A stretch of 64,000 nt of DNA from Actinoplanes sp. KI2 (GCF_025630775.1 NZ_JAOSZE010000011.1:149145-213144), one strand, 5' to 3'; shown: positions 35,684-45,563, counted from the first letter of the stretch. Translations and numbers: made by a program. Notes: generated by a model from the letters alone, not told the origin.

Positions 35684-35999
35684 CGACGGGCCGGCTGGGC
35701 GGCGCGGCGGTGCTGCTCGCGCTCGCCGAGGACGCCGCGACGGTGACGGCGGTGGGCCGCAACGCTGGGGCGCTCGACCGGCTGGCCGCGCTCGACCCCC
35801 GGGTGCGCATCCACCGGCGACCGCGCGGCGGACGCGGCCGGCGTCGGCCCGGTGGACGTGGCCGGCGTCGGCCCGGTGGACGTGGCCCTCGGCGCCCTCG
35901 GCGCCACACCGACGGCGGACGCGACCATGGCCGCCCACGGCCGCCCTCGACCTGGCGGAGCGCACGACGGGCCTCGGCTTCGTCGCCCTCGTCCCGTGA
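35684..35999 (+). pseudogene. Remnant of NAD(P)-binding SDR-type oxidoreductase
   Basis: On the plus strand, ATGRLGGAAVLLALAEDAAT followed by VTAVGRNAGALDRLAALDPR looks like the start of an NAD(P)-binding Rossmann domain, but without its first strand. The similarity then moves to a second frame (GPVDVALGALGATPTADATM) and a third (AALDLAERTTGLGFVALVP, then TGA at 35997-35999), so at least two frameshifts are present. No intact start exists. Regulator/SDR pairs in divergent orientation are common in actinobacteria. Here both 5' ends are missing and the two fragments abut, as if the shared promoter region was deleted. Confidence 0.55.
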
Positions 36000-36320
36000 C
36001 CCCCGGCGTCGCCCGCGTCGAGCACAGGCGCTCCCGCTCTGCGCGAGATGCGTTGGCCTGGCGGGCCGGCGGGGGCGGCGGCCGGCGGCGGGCGGCGGCG
36101 GGCGGGGTTGGTCTTTGTCGGCAGCTCTGCCCGGCGGTCGCGGGTCCGGGCGTGCCGGATCGCCTGGGTCGCGGTGGCGGGGCGGTTCGCGGTATTGCGG
36201 TTGGTCGGCCACCGTCCGCGTACGTCTGCTTGGTGGGGAATTTGACAGTCTCGATTCCGGTGGGCGGGACGCGGGCGGGGGCGCGGCTCGGGCTGGCGTC
36301 GGCGTGCAACAATTTTCGCC
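36000..36320. other. Gene-free stretch upstream of aroC
   Basis: No supportable gene was found. 36060-36110 is very G-rich (runs of GGCGGCGG). A TTGACA at 36242-36247 lacks a matching -10 box. AACAAT at 36309-36314, a few bases before the aroC GTG, could be a -10 for a leaderless aroC transcript, since no Shine-Dalgarno precedes that start. Confidence 0.5.
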
Positions 36321-37499
36321 GTGTTGCGGTGGCTTACGGCTGGTGAATCCCATGGACCGGCGCTGGTGGCGATGCTCGAGGGCGTGCCCGCCGGGGTGGA
36401 AGTGACGACGGCGGAGATCGGGCGTGATCTCGCTCGGCGACGGCTCGGCTACGGGCGCGGTGCTCGCATGTCGTTCGAGCAGGACGTGGTCGAGGTCGTC
36501 GGCGGCATTCGGCACGGGGTGACGCTCGGTAGCCCGGTGGCGCTACGGGTGGGCAACTCGGAGTGGCCCAAGTGGCAGACCGTGATGGCGGCCGACCCGG
36601 TGGATCCGGAGGAGCTGGCCAAGCAGGCGCGCAACGCGCCGTTGACCCGGCCGCGGCCGGGGCATGCCGATCTTGCCGGCATGCAGAAGTACGGGCACAC
36701 CGACGCCCGGCCGATCCTCGAGCGAGCCAGCGCGCGGGAGACGGCGGCGCGGGTCGCCGTGGGTGTGGTGGCCAAGGCGCTGATCCGGCAGGCGCTCGGT
36801 ATCGAGATCGTGTCGCACGTGATCGAGCTGGGTTCGGTGGCGGCCAAGTCCGGTCTGATCCCGACGCCGGAGGACGCCGAGCGGATCGACGCCGACCCGC
36901 TGCGGTGCCTCGACCCGGAGGCCAGCGCGCGGATGGTGGCCGAGGTCGACGCGGCCAAGAAGGACGCGGACACGCTGGGCGGCATCGTCGAGGTGCTGGC
37001 CTACGGGGTGCCGCCGGGTCTCGGGTCGCACGTGCAGTGGGATCGCAAGCTGGACGGGCGGCTGGCCGCGGCGCTGATGAGCATCCAGTCCGTGAAGGGC
37101 GTGGAGATCGGCGACGGGTTCACCCAGGCGCGGTCGCGCGGGTCGGTGGCGCACGACGAGATCATTCCGACCGAGGACGGGGTCCGGCGGGTCACCGACC
37201 GGGCCGGTGGGCTCGAGGGTGGCATCACCAACGGCGAGCCGCTGCGGGTGCGGGCGGCGCTCAAGCCGATCTCGTCGCTGAACCGGGCACTGCAGACGAT
37301 CGACGTGACGACCGGGGAGCCGGCGACGGCGATCAATCAGCGGTCGGACGTGTGCGCGGTGCCGGCCGGGGCCGTGGTGGCCGAGGCGATGGTGGCGCTG
37401 GTGCTGGCCGAGGCGGCGACGGAGAAGTTCGGCGGCGACTCGGTGGCCGAGATCCGGCGAAACCTGGCGGCGTACCTTGACTCGCTGGTGATCCGCTGA
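36321..37499 (+). CDS. aroC: Chorismate synthase
   Basis: The 392-aa product starts [20 protein letters not shown], the invariant chorismate synthase opening with the conserved His. It carries [35 protein letters not shown] and [20 protein letters not shown]. It converts EPSP to chorismate using reduced FMN. GTG 36321 is fixed by the N-terminal motif; no Shine-Dalgarno is visible. Its TGA shares one base with the aroK ATG (TGATG), so the two are coupled. It is the second aro gene of the cluster, separated from aroE by the Bcr gene and pseudogenes. Confidence 0.97.
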   Translation: MLRWLTAGESHGPALVAMLEGVPAGVEVTTAEIGRDLARRRLGYGRGARMSFEQDVVEVVGGIRHGVTLGSPVALRVGNSEWPKWQTVMAADPVDPEELAKQARNAPLTRPRPGHADLAGMQKYGHTDARPILERASARETAARVAVGVVAKALIRQALGIEIVSHVIELGSVAAKSGLIPTPEDAERIDADPLRCLDPEASARMVAEVDAAKKDADTLGGIVEVLAYGVPPGLGSHVQWDRKLDGRLAAALMSIQSVKGVEIGDGFTQARSRGSVAHDEIIPTEDGVRRVTDRAGGLEGGITNGEPLRVRAALKPISSLNRALQTIDVTTGEPATAINQRSDVCAVPAGAVVAEAMVALVLAEAATEKFGGDSVAEIRRNLAAYLDSLVIR

Positions 37500-38002
37500 T
37501 GGCGCCGGTGGCGGTGTTCGTGGGCGCGCCCGGCGCCGGGAAGACGACGGTGGGGTCGGCGGTGGCCGAGCAGCTGGGTGTGGCCTTCGCCGACTCGGAC
37601 GCGATCATCGAGGAGCGGGCCGGGAAGCCGATTCCGGAGATCTTCTTCGATGACGGGGAGGATGCTTTCCGGGCCCTGGAGCGGGCGACCATCGCCGACG
37701 CTTTGTCTGGATTTAACGGGATTTTGGCCCTCGGTGGCGGCGCGATCCTGAACGACGCCACCCGGGCGCTGCTGGCCGACCAGACTGTTGTCTATCTGTC
37801 GGTGGAGCTGTCGGACGCGGTGAAGCGGGTCGGGCTCGGCGCCGGGCGGCCGCTGCTGGCGGTCAACCCGCGCGCGACGCTGAAGTACCTGCTGGACCAG
37901 CGCCGGCCGCTGTACGCCGAGGTGGCCACCCACACAGTGGTGACCGACGGCCGCGAGCCCGAGGAGATCGCGGCCGAGGTCGCGGCACTGCTGAAGGGCT
38001 AA
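37499..38002 (+). CDS. aroK: Shikimate kinase
   Basis: The 167-aa P-loop kinase has [20 protein letters not shown] (Walker A at about residues 9-16), [20 protein letters not shown] with the shikimate-binding Asp, the GGGAI motif ([11 protein letters not shown]) and the lid GAGRPLL. It phosphorylates shikimate at O3. It overlaps aroC by one base. aroB, the usual next gene, is displaced about 5 kb downstream by the NACHT and RHH-ClpN insertion. The stop overlaps the convergent NACHT gene by a few bases. Confidence 0.95.
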   Translation: MAPVAVFVGAPGAGKTTVGSAVAEQLGVAFADSDAIIEERAGKPIPEIFFDDGEDAFRALERATIADALSGFNGILALGGGAILNDATRALLADQTVVYLSVELSDAVKRVGLGAGRPLLAVNPRATLKYLLDQRRPLYAEVATHTVVTDGREPEEIAAEVAALLKG

Positions 38003-41000
38003 CGCCGGCGGAGCCGGACCGAGGGTGGGAGACCTGCAGGGATCGTGGCGCGCTTGTCGATCTCGATGGTGAGCCGGCCGCCGCGCCAGTTGGTGAAGCA
38101 CGATATGTCGGTATCGGGTCCGGGGCCATCGACGGTGAGCTGGGTCAACTGGATGTGGTCGACCAACGGCGCCAGATCCGCTGTGGTCTCCTGGTAGAGC
38201 CGGATGGCGCGCAGCCTAGGCGGCAGGGTCAGGCCGGCGAGCGATCGTGGCCGGATGTGGTGCAACGCCAGCCGCTCTAGACGCTCGAAACGGTCGACGA
38301 AGTCCAGGCGGCGCGGCCAATCCGGGCCGCCGAAGATACTGAGCCCCTCCACCACCGGGAAACTGTCGACCAGATCTGCCGACCCTCGTCGAGGCGGCCG
38401 GGAACACCCGTAGGTGAAGTCGGTGATGGGTGCTTCGGCGAGCGGGTGGAAACTGCGGACCTGTCCGGAAAGCACGGCAAACGTTCGCAGCCTGGACAGT
38501 CCGGCCAGGGCGTCGATTCCATTCACCTCGTCGTTCAATGAAATCGTGAGCTCGGTCAAGCCCCCGCACTGGCCGATCTTGTCGAGCGCTTCCGCCGCAG
38601 AGTTGGCCAAGAGCGACAGGGAGGTCAATTTTGGCAGTGCCGCCAGCGAAGCGATGCCGGTCGGCGTGATGCCCTCGTTCCAATAGAGCGTGGTGAGATT
38701 GGGGAACTTGTCCAGCTCACTCAGTGAGCCGTCCGCGCCGCCGATGAGGTAGATCGATTCCAGTTGGGGGCATGCCGGCAAGTCCGCGAGGCTCACCCGG
38801 CCCATCAGGAACAGGCTCGCACTGACGAGGTTCCGGAGGTGACGCACCGAGCCGAGCAACGCCACATGGTTGATGTTGACGTGGCCGGCGGGCAGCGGTG
38901 CGTCGGCGAGGACGCGCTGGGCGTACTCCTCAGGGTCGAAGTAGGACCAGGCGTTGACGAGTTCGCGTTGGACCTCGTAGCGAGAATCGGACGCATATGC
39001 GGCCAGGAGTTCCAGCGCCCGCGGGCCGTTGATCAGCGCGACCGCTTGCACCACCGCTGCGGCCCGACTGGTGGACAAACCGGACAGGTCCGACGGCAGG
39101 CGGCCGAGAAGCGGCTCACCTACAGCGTGCAACCGCTGCGCCTCGCTCCGGCTGCGCGGCGGCAGCAAGGTGTCCAGCTCCCGATTGACGCGAGCAAGCA
39201 GCTCCGGCGGCTCCAGCGACGGCACGGTCTCCAAGCACGCAGCCGCCAGCAACACCAGCGTGCGGCGGTGCTGCGGCTCGCGTTCGGCCCGGCTCAGCAG
39301 CCCGTCGATCAGTTCGGAGCGCATCGCGCTGTGCCCGTGCCCGGCCGCCATGACGACGATCTCGCGCCAGGTGTCCAGGTGCGCGTAATGGTTCGCGAGC
39401 ATCCCGCCCATGTCCTGCTCGGCCGCCTCCAGCGCGGCCAGGTACTCCTGGAAGGTGCGGTGCACGAAGTCGATCCGCCCCACTGCCGGCTCCCGGAGCA
39501 CGCCGCTGCGCTCGAGCAGGTGAGTCAGCACCGCCGCCGGGTCAGCGGTGACCCGTGGCATGCCGTCGAGGCGCCGAGCCACATAGGCGAGCGCGTCCGC
39601 CCGGGACAGCTCCGAGCGGTTGTTCAACGAGATCCGCCAGGCCAGGTCCTGCAGCAGTTGGCGACGCTCGCGGACGCTCATTTCCGGCATCGCCGAATGA
39701 ACGCTGCGCTCGGTGTCCCGCCGGTGCAGCAGCATGTCCACTGCGGCCTGGTAGATGCCCATCCGGTCGGGCGGCAGGTGCGTCTCCCGGTCGAGGTTGA
39801 GGGCGCACAGCATGGCCGCCATCAGCGGGTTTCCGGCCAGGCGGTAGAGGTGCCGGTTCGCCGCCAGCTGGCCTAGCAGCGACTGGTGGTAGCGATGCAG
39901 CTCGCTGGGCAGGCAGGGCAGCGATGGCGCCGTCCGAGCCGCTTTGTGCCACTGCTCGATCAGCGCGAATACATCGTTCGGGGCAAGCCGTTCGAGCGTC
40001 AGCGTGACGAAGTCGGCCTCGTCCTGGAGCCAGCGCACCGGGGCGGCCGGCGGCCGGGAGGTGACCACCGCGGCGGCCGAGGGGAACATGTCCAGCAAGT
40101 CCTTGATCCACGCGCGGACCGCTGGACGCCGCTCCGCCGGCAGTTCGTCCACGCCGTCCACCAGCAGGAGAGCGCCCGACTCCAGTCGGCGGTGCACCCA
40201 GCCGCGTGGCATGGTGCCGGCGATCGGGTCGGCCACCCCGGTCAGGAATTGCTCGGGCGCGGGCAGCTTGGTCGGCCAGCTACGTAGCTTGATCAGGAAG
40301 GGCACCCGGCCGTTCCACTCGGCCAGGTCGCCGGTGAACGCGCGGGCCGCCGCGGTGACCGCGAGCCAGCGCAGCAGCGTCGACTTGCCGGCCCCGGCCT
40401 CGCCCCGGATCAACGCCCGGGTGCACCGGCCGAGCGCCTGCTCGACGCGTTCCGCCCCGGCGTCCTCGAGCCGGGCGTGCCGCACCAGCGACGGGTCCCA
40501 TGCTGCTGCCCGCCGCCGGGCCGCCGGGCCGTCCCCGCTGACGCTCAGGCTGATGTAGGCGACGTTCAGGGTCGTCCGCGGGCGGAACTGGGTGTCGAGG
40601 CCGACCAGATCCAGCACGTTGAGCTTGCGGGTCAGCGCCTCGTAGTAGCGGGCCAGGAACTCGTCTTCGTCCATCGCGCCGGTACTGAGCAGGGCAAGCT
40701 GGCGCAGCGTCTCGGACATCATGTCGGTCAGGTCGGTGAGGCGGCCGAGCATCTCGACCGCGGCCCGGTTGCCGAACGGCGCGGCCCGCACCACGAACTG
40801 CACGTAGCAGCGGGCGCAGTCGGCCAGCGCGACGTCGTACAGCCTCTGCGCCAGGTCCGAGAGGGCAGCCGGCGGGGCCGACCGCCTGAGGTGGGCCACC
40901 AGCCGGGCCGGGTCGAGGTCGGTGGTGAAGAGCGCGTCGTCAGACAGGTCGGCGCGCAGGAACGTGTCGGCCACCGCCTCGAGCGCCGCCTCGGTCTCGT

Positions 41001-41247
41001 TCGCCGGCAGCACCGCGAACTGGGTGGCGACCAGCGGCTTCAGGCGTTCGGCGACGTCGTCGACGACCGCCTCGATCTGACGTTCACCGCGGCGGCGGGT
41101 GAACTCGTCGGTGGACCGCTGGCGCAGCAGATCGCTCAGCGGCAGCGTGCGCTCGCGGGTCTCGCGCCGGCCGGCCAGCCAGCGGGTGACGAACGGGGTG
41201 ACCACCGCCTGGCCGACCTTGACCAATGCCGTCTCGATACCCGTCAC
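37999..41247 (-). CDS. NACHT-domain STAND NTPase with LRR C terminus (bacterial NLR-like)
   Basis: The product has 1082 aa from GTG 41247; GTG 41253 and ATG 41286 are alternatives. Residues 1 to about 245 form an all-helical N-terminal domain like the NNH (NACHT N-terminal helical) domains, with [27 protein letters not shown] and [11 protein letters not shown]. The NACHT NTPase follows: Walker A GEAGAGKS (282-289), Walker [10 protein letters not shown] (DGVDE 364-368) and the C-terminal [13 protein letters not shown] (FQEYL at 599-603). Residues about 815-1082 hold leucine-rich repeats ([37 protein letters not shown]). Related bacterial NACHT proteins defend against phage. The gene faces against the aro genes. 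Confidence 0.88.
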   Translation of the reverse strand: MTGIETALVKVGQAVVTPFVTRWLAGRRETRERTLPLSDLLRQRSTDEFTRRRGERQIEAVVDDVAERLKPLVATQFAVLPANETEAALEAVADTFLRADLSDDALFTTDLDPARLVAHLRRSAPPAALSDLAQRLYDVALADCARCYVQFVVRAAPFGNRAAVEMLGRLTDLTDMMSETLRQLALLSTGAMDEDEFLARYYEALTRKLNVLDLVGLDTQFRPRTTLNVAYISLSVSGDGPAARRRAAAWDPSLVRHARLEDAGAERVEQALGRCTRALIRGEAGAGKSTLLRWLAVTAAARAFTGDLAEWNGRVPFLIKLRSWPTKLPAPEQFLTGVADPIAGTMPRGWVHRRLESGALLLVDGVDELPAERRPAVRAWIKDLLDMFPSAAAVVTSRPPAAPVRWLQDEADFVTLTLERLAPNDVFALIEQWHKAARTAPSLPCLPSELHRYHQSLLGQLAANRHLYRLAGNPLMAAMLCALNLDRETHLPPDRMGIYQAAVDMLLHRRDTERSVHSAMPEMSVRERRQLLQDLAWRISLNNRSELSRADALAYVARRLDGMPRVTADPAAVLTHLLERSGVLREPAVGRIDFVHRTFQEYLAALEAAEQDMGGMLANHYAHLDTWREIVVMAAGHGHSAMRSELIDGLLSRAEREPQHRRTLVLLAAACLETVPSLEPPELLARVNRELDTLLPPRSRSEAQRLHAVGEPLLGRLPSDLSGLSTSRAAAVVQAVALINGPRALELLAAYASDSRYEVQRELVNAWSYFDPEEYAQRVLADAPLPAGHVNINHVALLGSVRHLRNLVSASLFLMGRVSLADLPACPQLESIYLIGGADGSLSELDKFPNLTTLYWNEGITPTGIASLAALPKLTSLSLLANSAAEALDKIGQCGGLTELTISLNDEVNGIDALAGLSRLRTFAVLSGQVRSFHPLAEAPITDFTYGCSRPPRRGSADLVDSFPVVEGLSIFGGPDWPRRLDFVDRFERLERLALHHIRPRSLAGLTLPPRLRAIRLYQETTADLAPLVDHIQLTQLTVDGPGPDTDISCFTNWRGGRLTIEIDKRATIPAGLPPSVRLRRR

Positions 41248-41307
41248 GGTCACAGTGTGACGGACGAGACGGTCCGCTGTACCCATCGACGCGATAGGAC
41301 TGATTCC

Positions 41308-42264
41308 ATGACCAGAGCGGTTCATTTCGATCAGTACGGTGACGTGGACGTCCTGCGCATCGAGAACGTCGAGCGTCCCCAACCGGCAGCCGACCAGGTC
41401 CTCGTCGAGGTGGTCGCGGCCGGCATCAACCCCGGCGAGATCGCCATCCGCTCCGGGCTGCTGCACGAGCGCTGGCCGGCCACCTTCCCGTCCGGCGAGG
41501 GCAGCGACTTCGCCGGTCGGGTCGTCGAGGTCGGCGGCTCGGTGACCGAGTTCGCCATCGACGACGAGGTGCTCGGCTGGTCCGACTGGCGGTCCTCGCA
41601 CGCCGATTACGTCCTGGTTCCCGCCGACCATCTGACCCGCAAGCCGCTCGCGCTCGACTGGATCCGGGCCGGCGGCCTGTTCGTCGCGGGCGTGACGGCG
41701 TACGCGACGGTCCGGGCGGTGCAGCCGACGGCCGGCGAGGTCGTCGTGGTCAGCGGCGCGGCCGGCGGGGTCGGCTCGCTCGCCGTGCAGCTCGCCCGCA
41801 ACGCCGGCGCCACGGTGATCGGCATCGCGAGCGAGAACAACGCGGCCTGGCTGCGCTCGGTGGGCGCCATCCCGGTCGCCTACGGCGACGATCTCGCGGA
41901 GCGGTTGCGCAAGGTGGTCCCGTCCGGCATCGACGCATTCATCGACACGTACGGGAACGGGTACGTGGACCTGGCCGTCGAGCTGGGCGTCGACCCGTCC
42001 CGCATCGACACGATCATCGACTACCCGGCGGCGCAGCGGACCGGCGCGAAGGTCGAGGGCAGCTCGACGGCGAGCGACGCCGAGATCCTGGCGTTCGTGG
42101 CCGAGGAGGTCGCCTGGGGCCGGGTCGTGCTGCCGATCGCGGCGGTGTACCCGCTGGAGGCGGTGCGCGAGGCGTACACCGAGCTGGCGGCCCGGCACAC
42201 CCGCGGCAAGATTGTCCTCTCCATGGAGCTCGCACCCGACGCGGGCCGTCAGCCGGCGGCCTGA
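41308..42264 (+). CDS. NADP-dependent oxidoreductase, zinc-independent MDR (quinone-reductase-like)
   Basis: The 318-aa product begins MTRAVHFDQYGDVDVLRIEN. It has the GroES-like domain (VVAAGINPGEIAIRSGLLHE) and a Rossmann VVSGAAGGVGSLAVQLARNA at about residues 148-168. It lacks zinc ligands and resembles Streptomyces/Actinoplanes quinone reductases. It is divergent from the NACHT gene, with only about 60 bases between starts, so the two share a promoter region. Its last 16 bases overlap the 3' end of the antisense RHH-ClpN gene. Whether it belongs functionally with the NACHT protein is unknown. Confidence 0.87.
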   Translation: MTRAVHFDQYGDVDVLRIENVERPQPAADQVLVEVVAAGINPGEIAIRSGLLHERWPATFPSGEGSDFAGRVVEVGGSVTEFAIDDEVLGWSDWRSSHADYVLVPADHLTRKPLALDWIRAGGLFVAGVTAYATVRAVQPTAGEVVVVSGAAGGVGSLAVQLARNAGATVIGIASENNAAWLRSVGAIPVAYGDDLAERLRKVVPSGIDAFIDTYGNGYVDLAVELGVDPSRIDTIIDYPAAQRTGAKVEGSSTASDAEILAFVAEEVAWGRVVLPIAAVYPLEAVREAYTELAARHTRGKIVLSMELAPDAGRQPAA

Positions 42265-42950
42265 CGCTCCAGGCGATCGATCCGCTCGATCAGGGGCGCC
42301 AGCTCGGCCCGCATCGCGGCTCGCAGCCCGGTCGGCGTGGCGGCCGCTTTCGCCTGCGCGTAGCCAGCCAGGGCGGCGGCCACGGCGCGGCGGACCGAGC
42401 GCGCGTCCGCGCCGCGGGATCGCAGCAGGCCGCCGGCCGCGCCGTCGGTCTCGGCGGCGAGGGCGATCAGCAGATGCTCGCAACCGACGTAGTTGTGGCC
42501 CATGCCGATCGCCTCGCCGACGGCCAGCTCGATCGCGACCGCGGCGGGGGAGCTGAACCGCAGGCCGGCGCCGTTCGTGCCGGGCTCGGCGTCGGCGGGC
42601 GGCTCGAGCGAGCCCGGCTCGATCTCGAGGGCACCGAGGACCTGCAGGCCCAGGTTGCCGCCCTCGCCGATCATGCCGGCCAGCAGGTCGCCGGTCGTGA
42701 CGTGGGCGGCGCCGGCCGCCTTCGCCCGGTCGGCGGCCCCGGTCAGCGTGGTCACCAGGCGGGCGGTGAAGCTCGGCAGGCGCGCGGCCAGCCGGTCGGT
42801 GTGCAGGTCGTCGAGCAGCGCCTGGCGGATCGCCGTGGTGCGGCGCACCGCCTGCTCCAGAGCGCGCTGGCAGATGGCGGACACCGGCAGCTCGGCGTCC
42901 CGGACCGCGTCGGCGAGGTCGTCCGGCAGGTAGACGTTGATTTTCGGCAT
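42249..42950 (-). CDS. Ribbon-helix-helix plus double Clp-N domain protein
   Basis: The 233-aa product fuses two modules. Residues 1 to about 45 (MPKINVYLPDDLADAVRDAE, LPVSAICQRALEQAVRR) look like a ribbon-helix-helix DNA-binding domain of the kind found in antitoxins. Residues about 60-200 contain two Clp N-terminal repeats (TRLVTTLT-like ARLVTTLTGAADRAKAAGAA; then AAVAIELAVGEAIGMGHNYV and GCEHLLIALA), the module that binds substrates or adaptors in ClpA and ClpC. The end is a short helix. No ATPase part is present. It probably binds its own promoter, where repeated half-sites lie, and may sense misfolded or specific proteins. ATG 42950 appears leaderless. Confidence 0.8.
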   Translation of the reverse strand: MPKINVYLPDDLADAVRDAELPVSAICQRALEQAVRRTTAIRQALLDDLHTDRLAARLPSFTARLVTTLTGAADRAKAAGAAHVTTGDLLAGMIGEGGNLGLQVLGALEIEPGSLEPPADAEPGTNGAGLRFSSPAAVAIELAVGEAIGMGHNYVGCEHLLIALAAETDGAAGGLLRSRGADARSVRRAVAAALAGYAQAKAAATPTGLRAAMRAELAPLIERIDRLERQAAG

Positions 42951-42956
42951 GCGGCA

Positions 42957-42992
42957 GTTATAACCCGTGTGGGGTTAGCAAGATATAACCCC
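42957..42992. promoter_or_regulatory. Half-site cluster and -10 upstream of RHH-ClpN gene
   Basis: Three half-sites of TAACCC(C) lie between the RHH-ClpN start and aroB: TAACCC at 42961-42966, inverted GGGGTTA at 42971-42977, and TAACCCC at 42986-42992. The last two form a perfect 7-base inverted repeat with an 8-base spacer. On the minus strand TATAAC (42962-42957) is six bases before the ATG and fits a -10 for a leaderless transcript, which a bound repressor would cover. Confidence 0.65.
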
Positions 42993-43020
42993 AACCCGCA
43001 GCGCAGCGCGCGTCGATAGG

Positions 43021-44070
43021 GTGTCGGGCGTGGTGACGCGTATACACGTGGGTGGTGACCGGCCGTACGACGTGCTGGTCGGCCGCGACCTGGGCGGCGA
43101 GCTGCCGGGGCTGATCGACGGTGCGGCGCGGGTCGCGGTGCTCTATGCGGCGCCGTTGCGCGAGCGGGCCGAGCGGATCGCCGGCGGGCTCGGGCAGCGG
43201 GTCACGCCGATCGAGGTGCCGGACGCCGAGCGGGGCAAGACCGTCGAGGTCGCCGCCCGCTGCTGGGACGAGCTCGGCGCGGCCGGGTTCACCCGGACCG
43301 ACGTGGTGGTCGGCGTCGGCGGGGGAGCGGTCACCGACCTGGCCGGCTTCGTCGCCGCGTCCTGGCTGCGCGGGGTGCGCTGGGTGCCGGTGTCGACGTC
43401 GCTGCTCGGCATGGTCGACGCCTCGGTCGGCGGCAAGACCGGGGTGAACATCGCGGCCGGCAAGAACCTGGTCGGCGCGTTCCACCCGCCGGCCGGGGTG
43501 CTCTGCGACCTGGACGCGCTCGACACGCTGCCGGCCGACGACCTGACCGCCGGGCTGGCCGAGGTGATCAAGTGCGGGTTCATCGCCGATCCCCGGATCC
43601 TCGAGCTGGTCGAGGAGCAGCGGCCGGAAAACCTGCCCGAGCTGGTCGAGCGGGCGATCCGGGTCAAGGCCGAGGTGGTCAGCTTCGACCTCAAGGAGTC
43701 GGGGCTGCGCGAGATCCTCAACTACGGGCACACGCTCGGCCACGCGATCGAGAAGCGTGAGAAGTACACCTGGAAGCACGGGCACGCGATCTCGGTCGGG
43801 CTCATCTTCGCGGCCGAGCTGTCCCGCCTGTCCGGCCGGCTGGACGACGCCACGGCGCGCCGGCACCGGGCGGTGCTGGAGATGACGGGGCTGCCCACGG
43901 CGTACCCGCCGGAGGCTTGGAACGATCTCCTCGGCGCGATGCGCGTCGACAAGAAGGCGCGGGCCGACACGCTGCGCTTCGTGGTTCTGGACGGCCTCGC
44001 GAAGCCGGGCATCCTGACCGGCCCGGACGAGGACATGCTGCGCGAGGCCTACGCGGAGGTGGCGAGATGA
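43021..44070 (+). CDS. aroB: 3-dehydroquinate synthase
   Basis: The 349-aa product shows the AroB signatures: [20 protein letters not shown] (NAD loop), [20 protein letters not shown], the zinc ligands in [22 protein letters not shown] and [10 protein letters not shown], and the catalytic lysines around them. It makes 3-dehydroquinate from DAHP. The start may be GTG 43021, 43030 or 43033. Its promoter overlaps or abuts the RHH-ClpN operator cluster, so that regulator could also affect aroB. The TGA overlaps the aroQ ATG (ATGA). Confidence 0.95.
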   Translation: MSGVVTRIHVGGDRPYDVLVGRDLGGELPGLIDGAARVAVLYAAPLRERAERIAGGLGQRVTPIEVPDAERGKTVEVAARCWDELGAAGFTRTDVVVGVGGGAVTDLAGFVAASWLRGVRWVPVSTSLLGMVDASVGGKTGVNIAAGKNLVGAFHPPAGVLCDLDALDTLPADDLTAGLAEVIKCGFIADPRILELVEEQRPENLPELVERAIRVKAEVVSFDLKESGLREILNYGHTLGHAIEKREKYTWKHGHAISVGLIFAAELSRLSGRLDDATARRHRAVLEMTGLPTAYPPEAWNDLLGAMRVDKKARADTLRFVVLDGLAKPGILTGPDEDMLREAYAEVAR

Positions 44071-44501
44071 TCTACGTGTTGAACGGGCCGAACATCGGCA
44101 GGCTCGGCACCCGGGAGCCGCACATCTACGGTTCGACCACCTACGCCGACCTCGTGCAGGCCTGCCAGGACACGGCGAAGCGGCTCGACCTCGAGGTGCA
44201 GGTGCGCCAGACCGACGCCGAGTTCGAGATGATCCGCTGGCTGCACGCGGCCGCCGACGAGGGCGCCGACGTCGTGCTCAACCCGGGCGGCTGGACGCAC
44301 TACAGCATCGCGATCCGGGACGCCTGCGCCCTGCTCGGCGGCCGGCTGGTCGAGGTGCACATCTCGAACATTCACCGGCGCGAGGAATTCCGCCACAAAT
44401 CGGTCATAAGCGGCGTTGCAACCGGCGTGATCGCGGGGCTCGGCGTGGATGGTTACCGCCTGGCGCTGGAGCACTTGGCCCAGGTGGGCGACGCAAGGTA
44501 A
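44067..44501 (+). CDS. aroQ: 3-dehydroquinate dehydratase, type II
   Basis: The 144-aa product has the type II fold signatures: [20 protein letters not shown] with the catalytic Arg and Tyr, [16 protein letters not shown] (shikimate-ring contacts) and [18 protein letters not shown]. It dehydrates 3-dehydroquinate to 3-dehydroshikimate as a dodecamer. ATG 44067 overlaps the aroB stop. The length is normal for the family. It is followed by efp after a 50-base gap that carries a TAGACT box. Confidence 0.95.
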   Translation: MIYVLNGPNIGRLGTREPHIYGSTTYADLVQACQDTAKRLDLEVQVRQTDAEFEMIRWLHAAADEGADVVLNPGGWTHYSIAIRDACALLGGRLVEVHISNIHRREEFRHKSVISGVATGVIAGLGVDGYRLALEHLAQVGDAR

Positions 44502-44508
44502 CCGTCGG

Positions 44509-44514
44509 TAGACT
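44509..44514 (+). promoter_or_regulatory. Candidate -10 box for efp
   Basis: TAGACT, a frequent actinobacterial -10 hexamer, lies 37 bases before the efp ATG. A consensus -35 at the right distance was not found. It would give efp-nusB a transcript of their own. Confidence 0.35.
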
Positions 44515-44551
44515 CGTTCGGTCACCGAATACGAACTTGATAAGGCAGGCA

Positions 44552-45109
44552 ATGGCTACCACGAACGACCTGAAGAACGGCCTGGTGCTCAACCTCGACG
44601 GCGATCTGTGGTCCGTCGTGGAGTTCCAGCACGTGAAGCCGGGTAAGGGTGGGGCGTTCGTGCGCACCACGCTGAAGAACGTGCTCTCCGGCAAGGTCGT
44701 CGACAAGACGTTCAACGCCGGCACGAAGGTCGACACCGCCACCGTCGACAAGCGCACGATGCAGTACCTCTACCTGGACGGCGACGACTTCGTCTTCATG
44801 GACCTGGACACCTTCGAGCAGATCCACGTCCCCGCCGGCACCGTCGGGGAGAACGCGAACTACCTGCTCCCCGAGGCCGAGGCCACGGTCGCCACGCACG
44901 AGGGCGTCCCGCTGTACATCGAGCTCCCGACCAGCGTCTTCCTCGAGGTCACCTACACCGAGCCCGGCCTGCAGGGCGACCGCTCGACCGGCGGCACCAA
45001 GCCGGCCACCGTCGAGACCGGCGCCACGGTCAACGTCCCGCTCTTCATCACCACCGGCGAGAAGATCAAGGTCGACACCCGCGACGGCCGCTACCTCGGT
45101 CGCTCTTGA
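44552..45109 (+). CDS. efp: Elongation factor P
   Basis: The 185-aa protein has the three EF-P beta-barrel domains. Domain I carries the tip loop [13 protein letters not shown] with an unmodified-type lysine, as in actinobacteria. The C terminus holds [20 protein letters not shown] and [12 protein letters not shown] rescues ribosomes stalled at polyproline, which matters in a genome with Pro-rich proteins such as the 1497-aa product at 23445. ATG 44552 matches the usual [10 protein letters not shown] start. Its TGA overlaps the nusB ATG by one base. Confidence 0.97.
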   Translation: MATTNDLKNGLVLNLDGDLWSVVEFQHVKPGKGGAFVRTTLKNVLSGKVVDKTFNAGTKVDTATVDKRTMQYLYLDGDDFVFMDLDTFEQIHVPAGTVGENANYLLPEAEATVATHEGVPLYIELPTSVFLEVTYTEPGLQGDRSTGGTKPATVETGATVNVPLFITTGEKIKVDTRDGRYLGRS

Positions 45110-45543
45110 TGGCTGAGGCCCCCAAGACGCAGATGCCCGCCCGCCGCAAGGCGCGCAAGCGGGCGCTGGACGTCCTCTACGAGGCCGACCTGCGCGACCT
45201 GCCGCCGAGCGAGGTGCTGCGCACCTACCTCGACCGGATCGAGAAGCCGCGCCCCGACCACCTGGACTACGCGATCAGCCTGGTCGAGGGCGTGGCCAAG
45301 AACCTCGACCGGATCGACGAGCTGATCGCCAGCTACGCCGAGGGCTGGACCCTGGACCGCATGCCGGTGATCGACCGCAACCTGGCCCGCATCGCGGTCT
45401 ACGAGCTGCTCTACGTCCCCGAGATCGACGACCCGGTAGCCATCACCGAGGCAGTAGAGCTGGCCAAGCAGATGTCGACCGACGACAGCCCACGCTTCCT
45501 GAACGGCATTCTCGGCCGCATCTCCGAGTTCGCCACCAGGTAA
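45109..45543 (+). CDS. nusB: Transcription antitermination factor NusB
   Basis: The 144-aa all-helical protein has PARRKARKRALDVLYEADLR, LDYAISLVEGVAKNLDRID, the arginine-rich RMPVIDRNLARIAVYELLY and the C-terminal DDSPRFLNGILGRI of NusB. It binds boxA RNA with NusE to prevent termination in rRNA operons. It is coupled to efp (TGATG). An in-frame TTG at 45106 is less likely as a start. A rho-independent-type hairpin follows 20 bases after the stop. Confidence 0.96.
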   Translation: MAEAPKTQMPARRKARKRALDVLYEADLRDLPPSEVLRTYLDRIEKPRPDHLDYAISLVEGVAKNLDRIDELIASYAEGWTLDRMPVIDRNLARIAVYELLYVPEIDDPVAITEAVELAKQMSTDDSPRFLNGILGRISEFATR

Positions 45544-45563
45544 CCCGCACTGGCAACCCCGAA

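Noticed and set aside
36242..36247. TTGACA upstream of aroC as a -35 box
   Set aside because: No -10 hexamer at 16-19 bases; the following sequence is GC-rich.
41500..42483. N-terminal extension of the NACHT gene to about 42480
   Set aside because: It would run antisense through the oxidoreductase and has no domain; GTG 41247 gives the expected NNH-type start.
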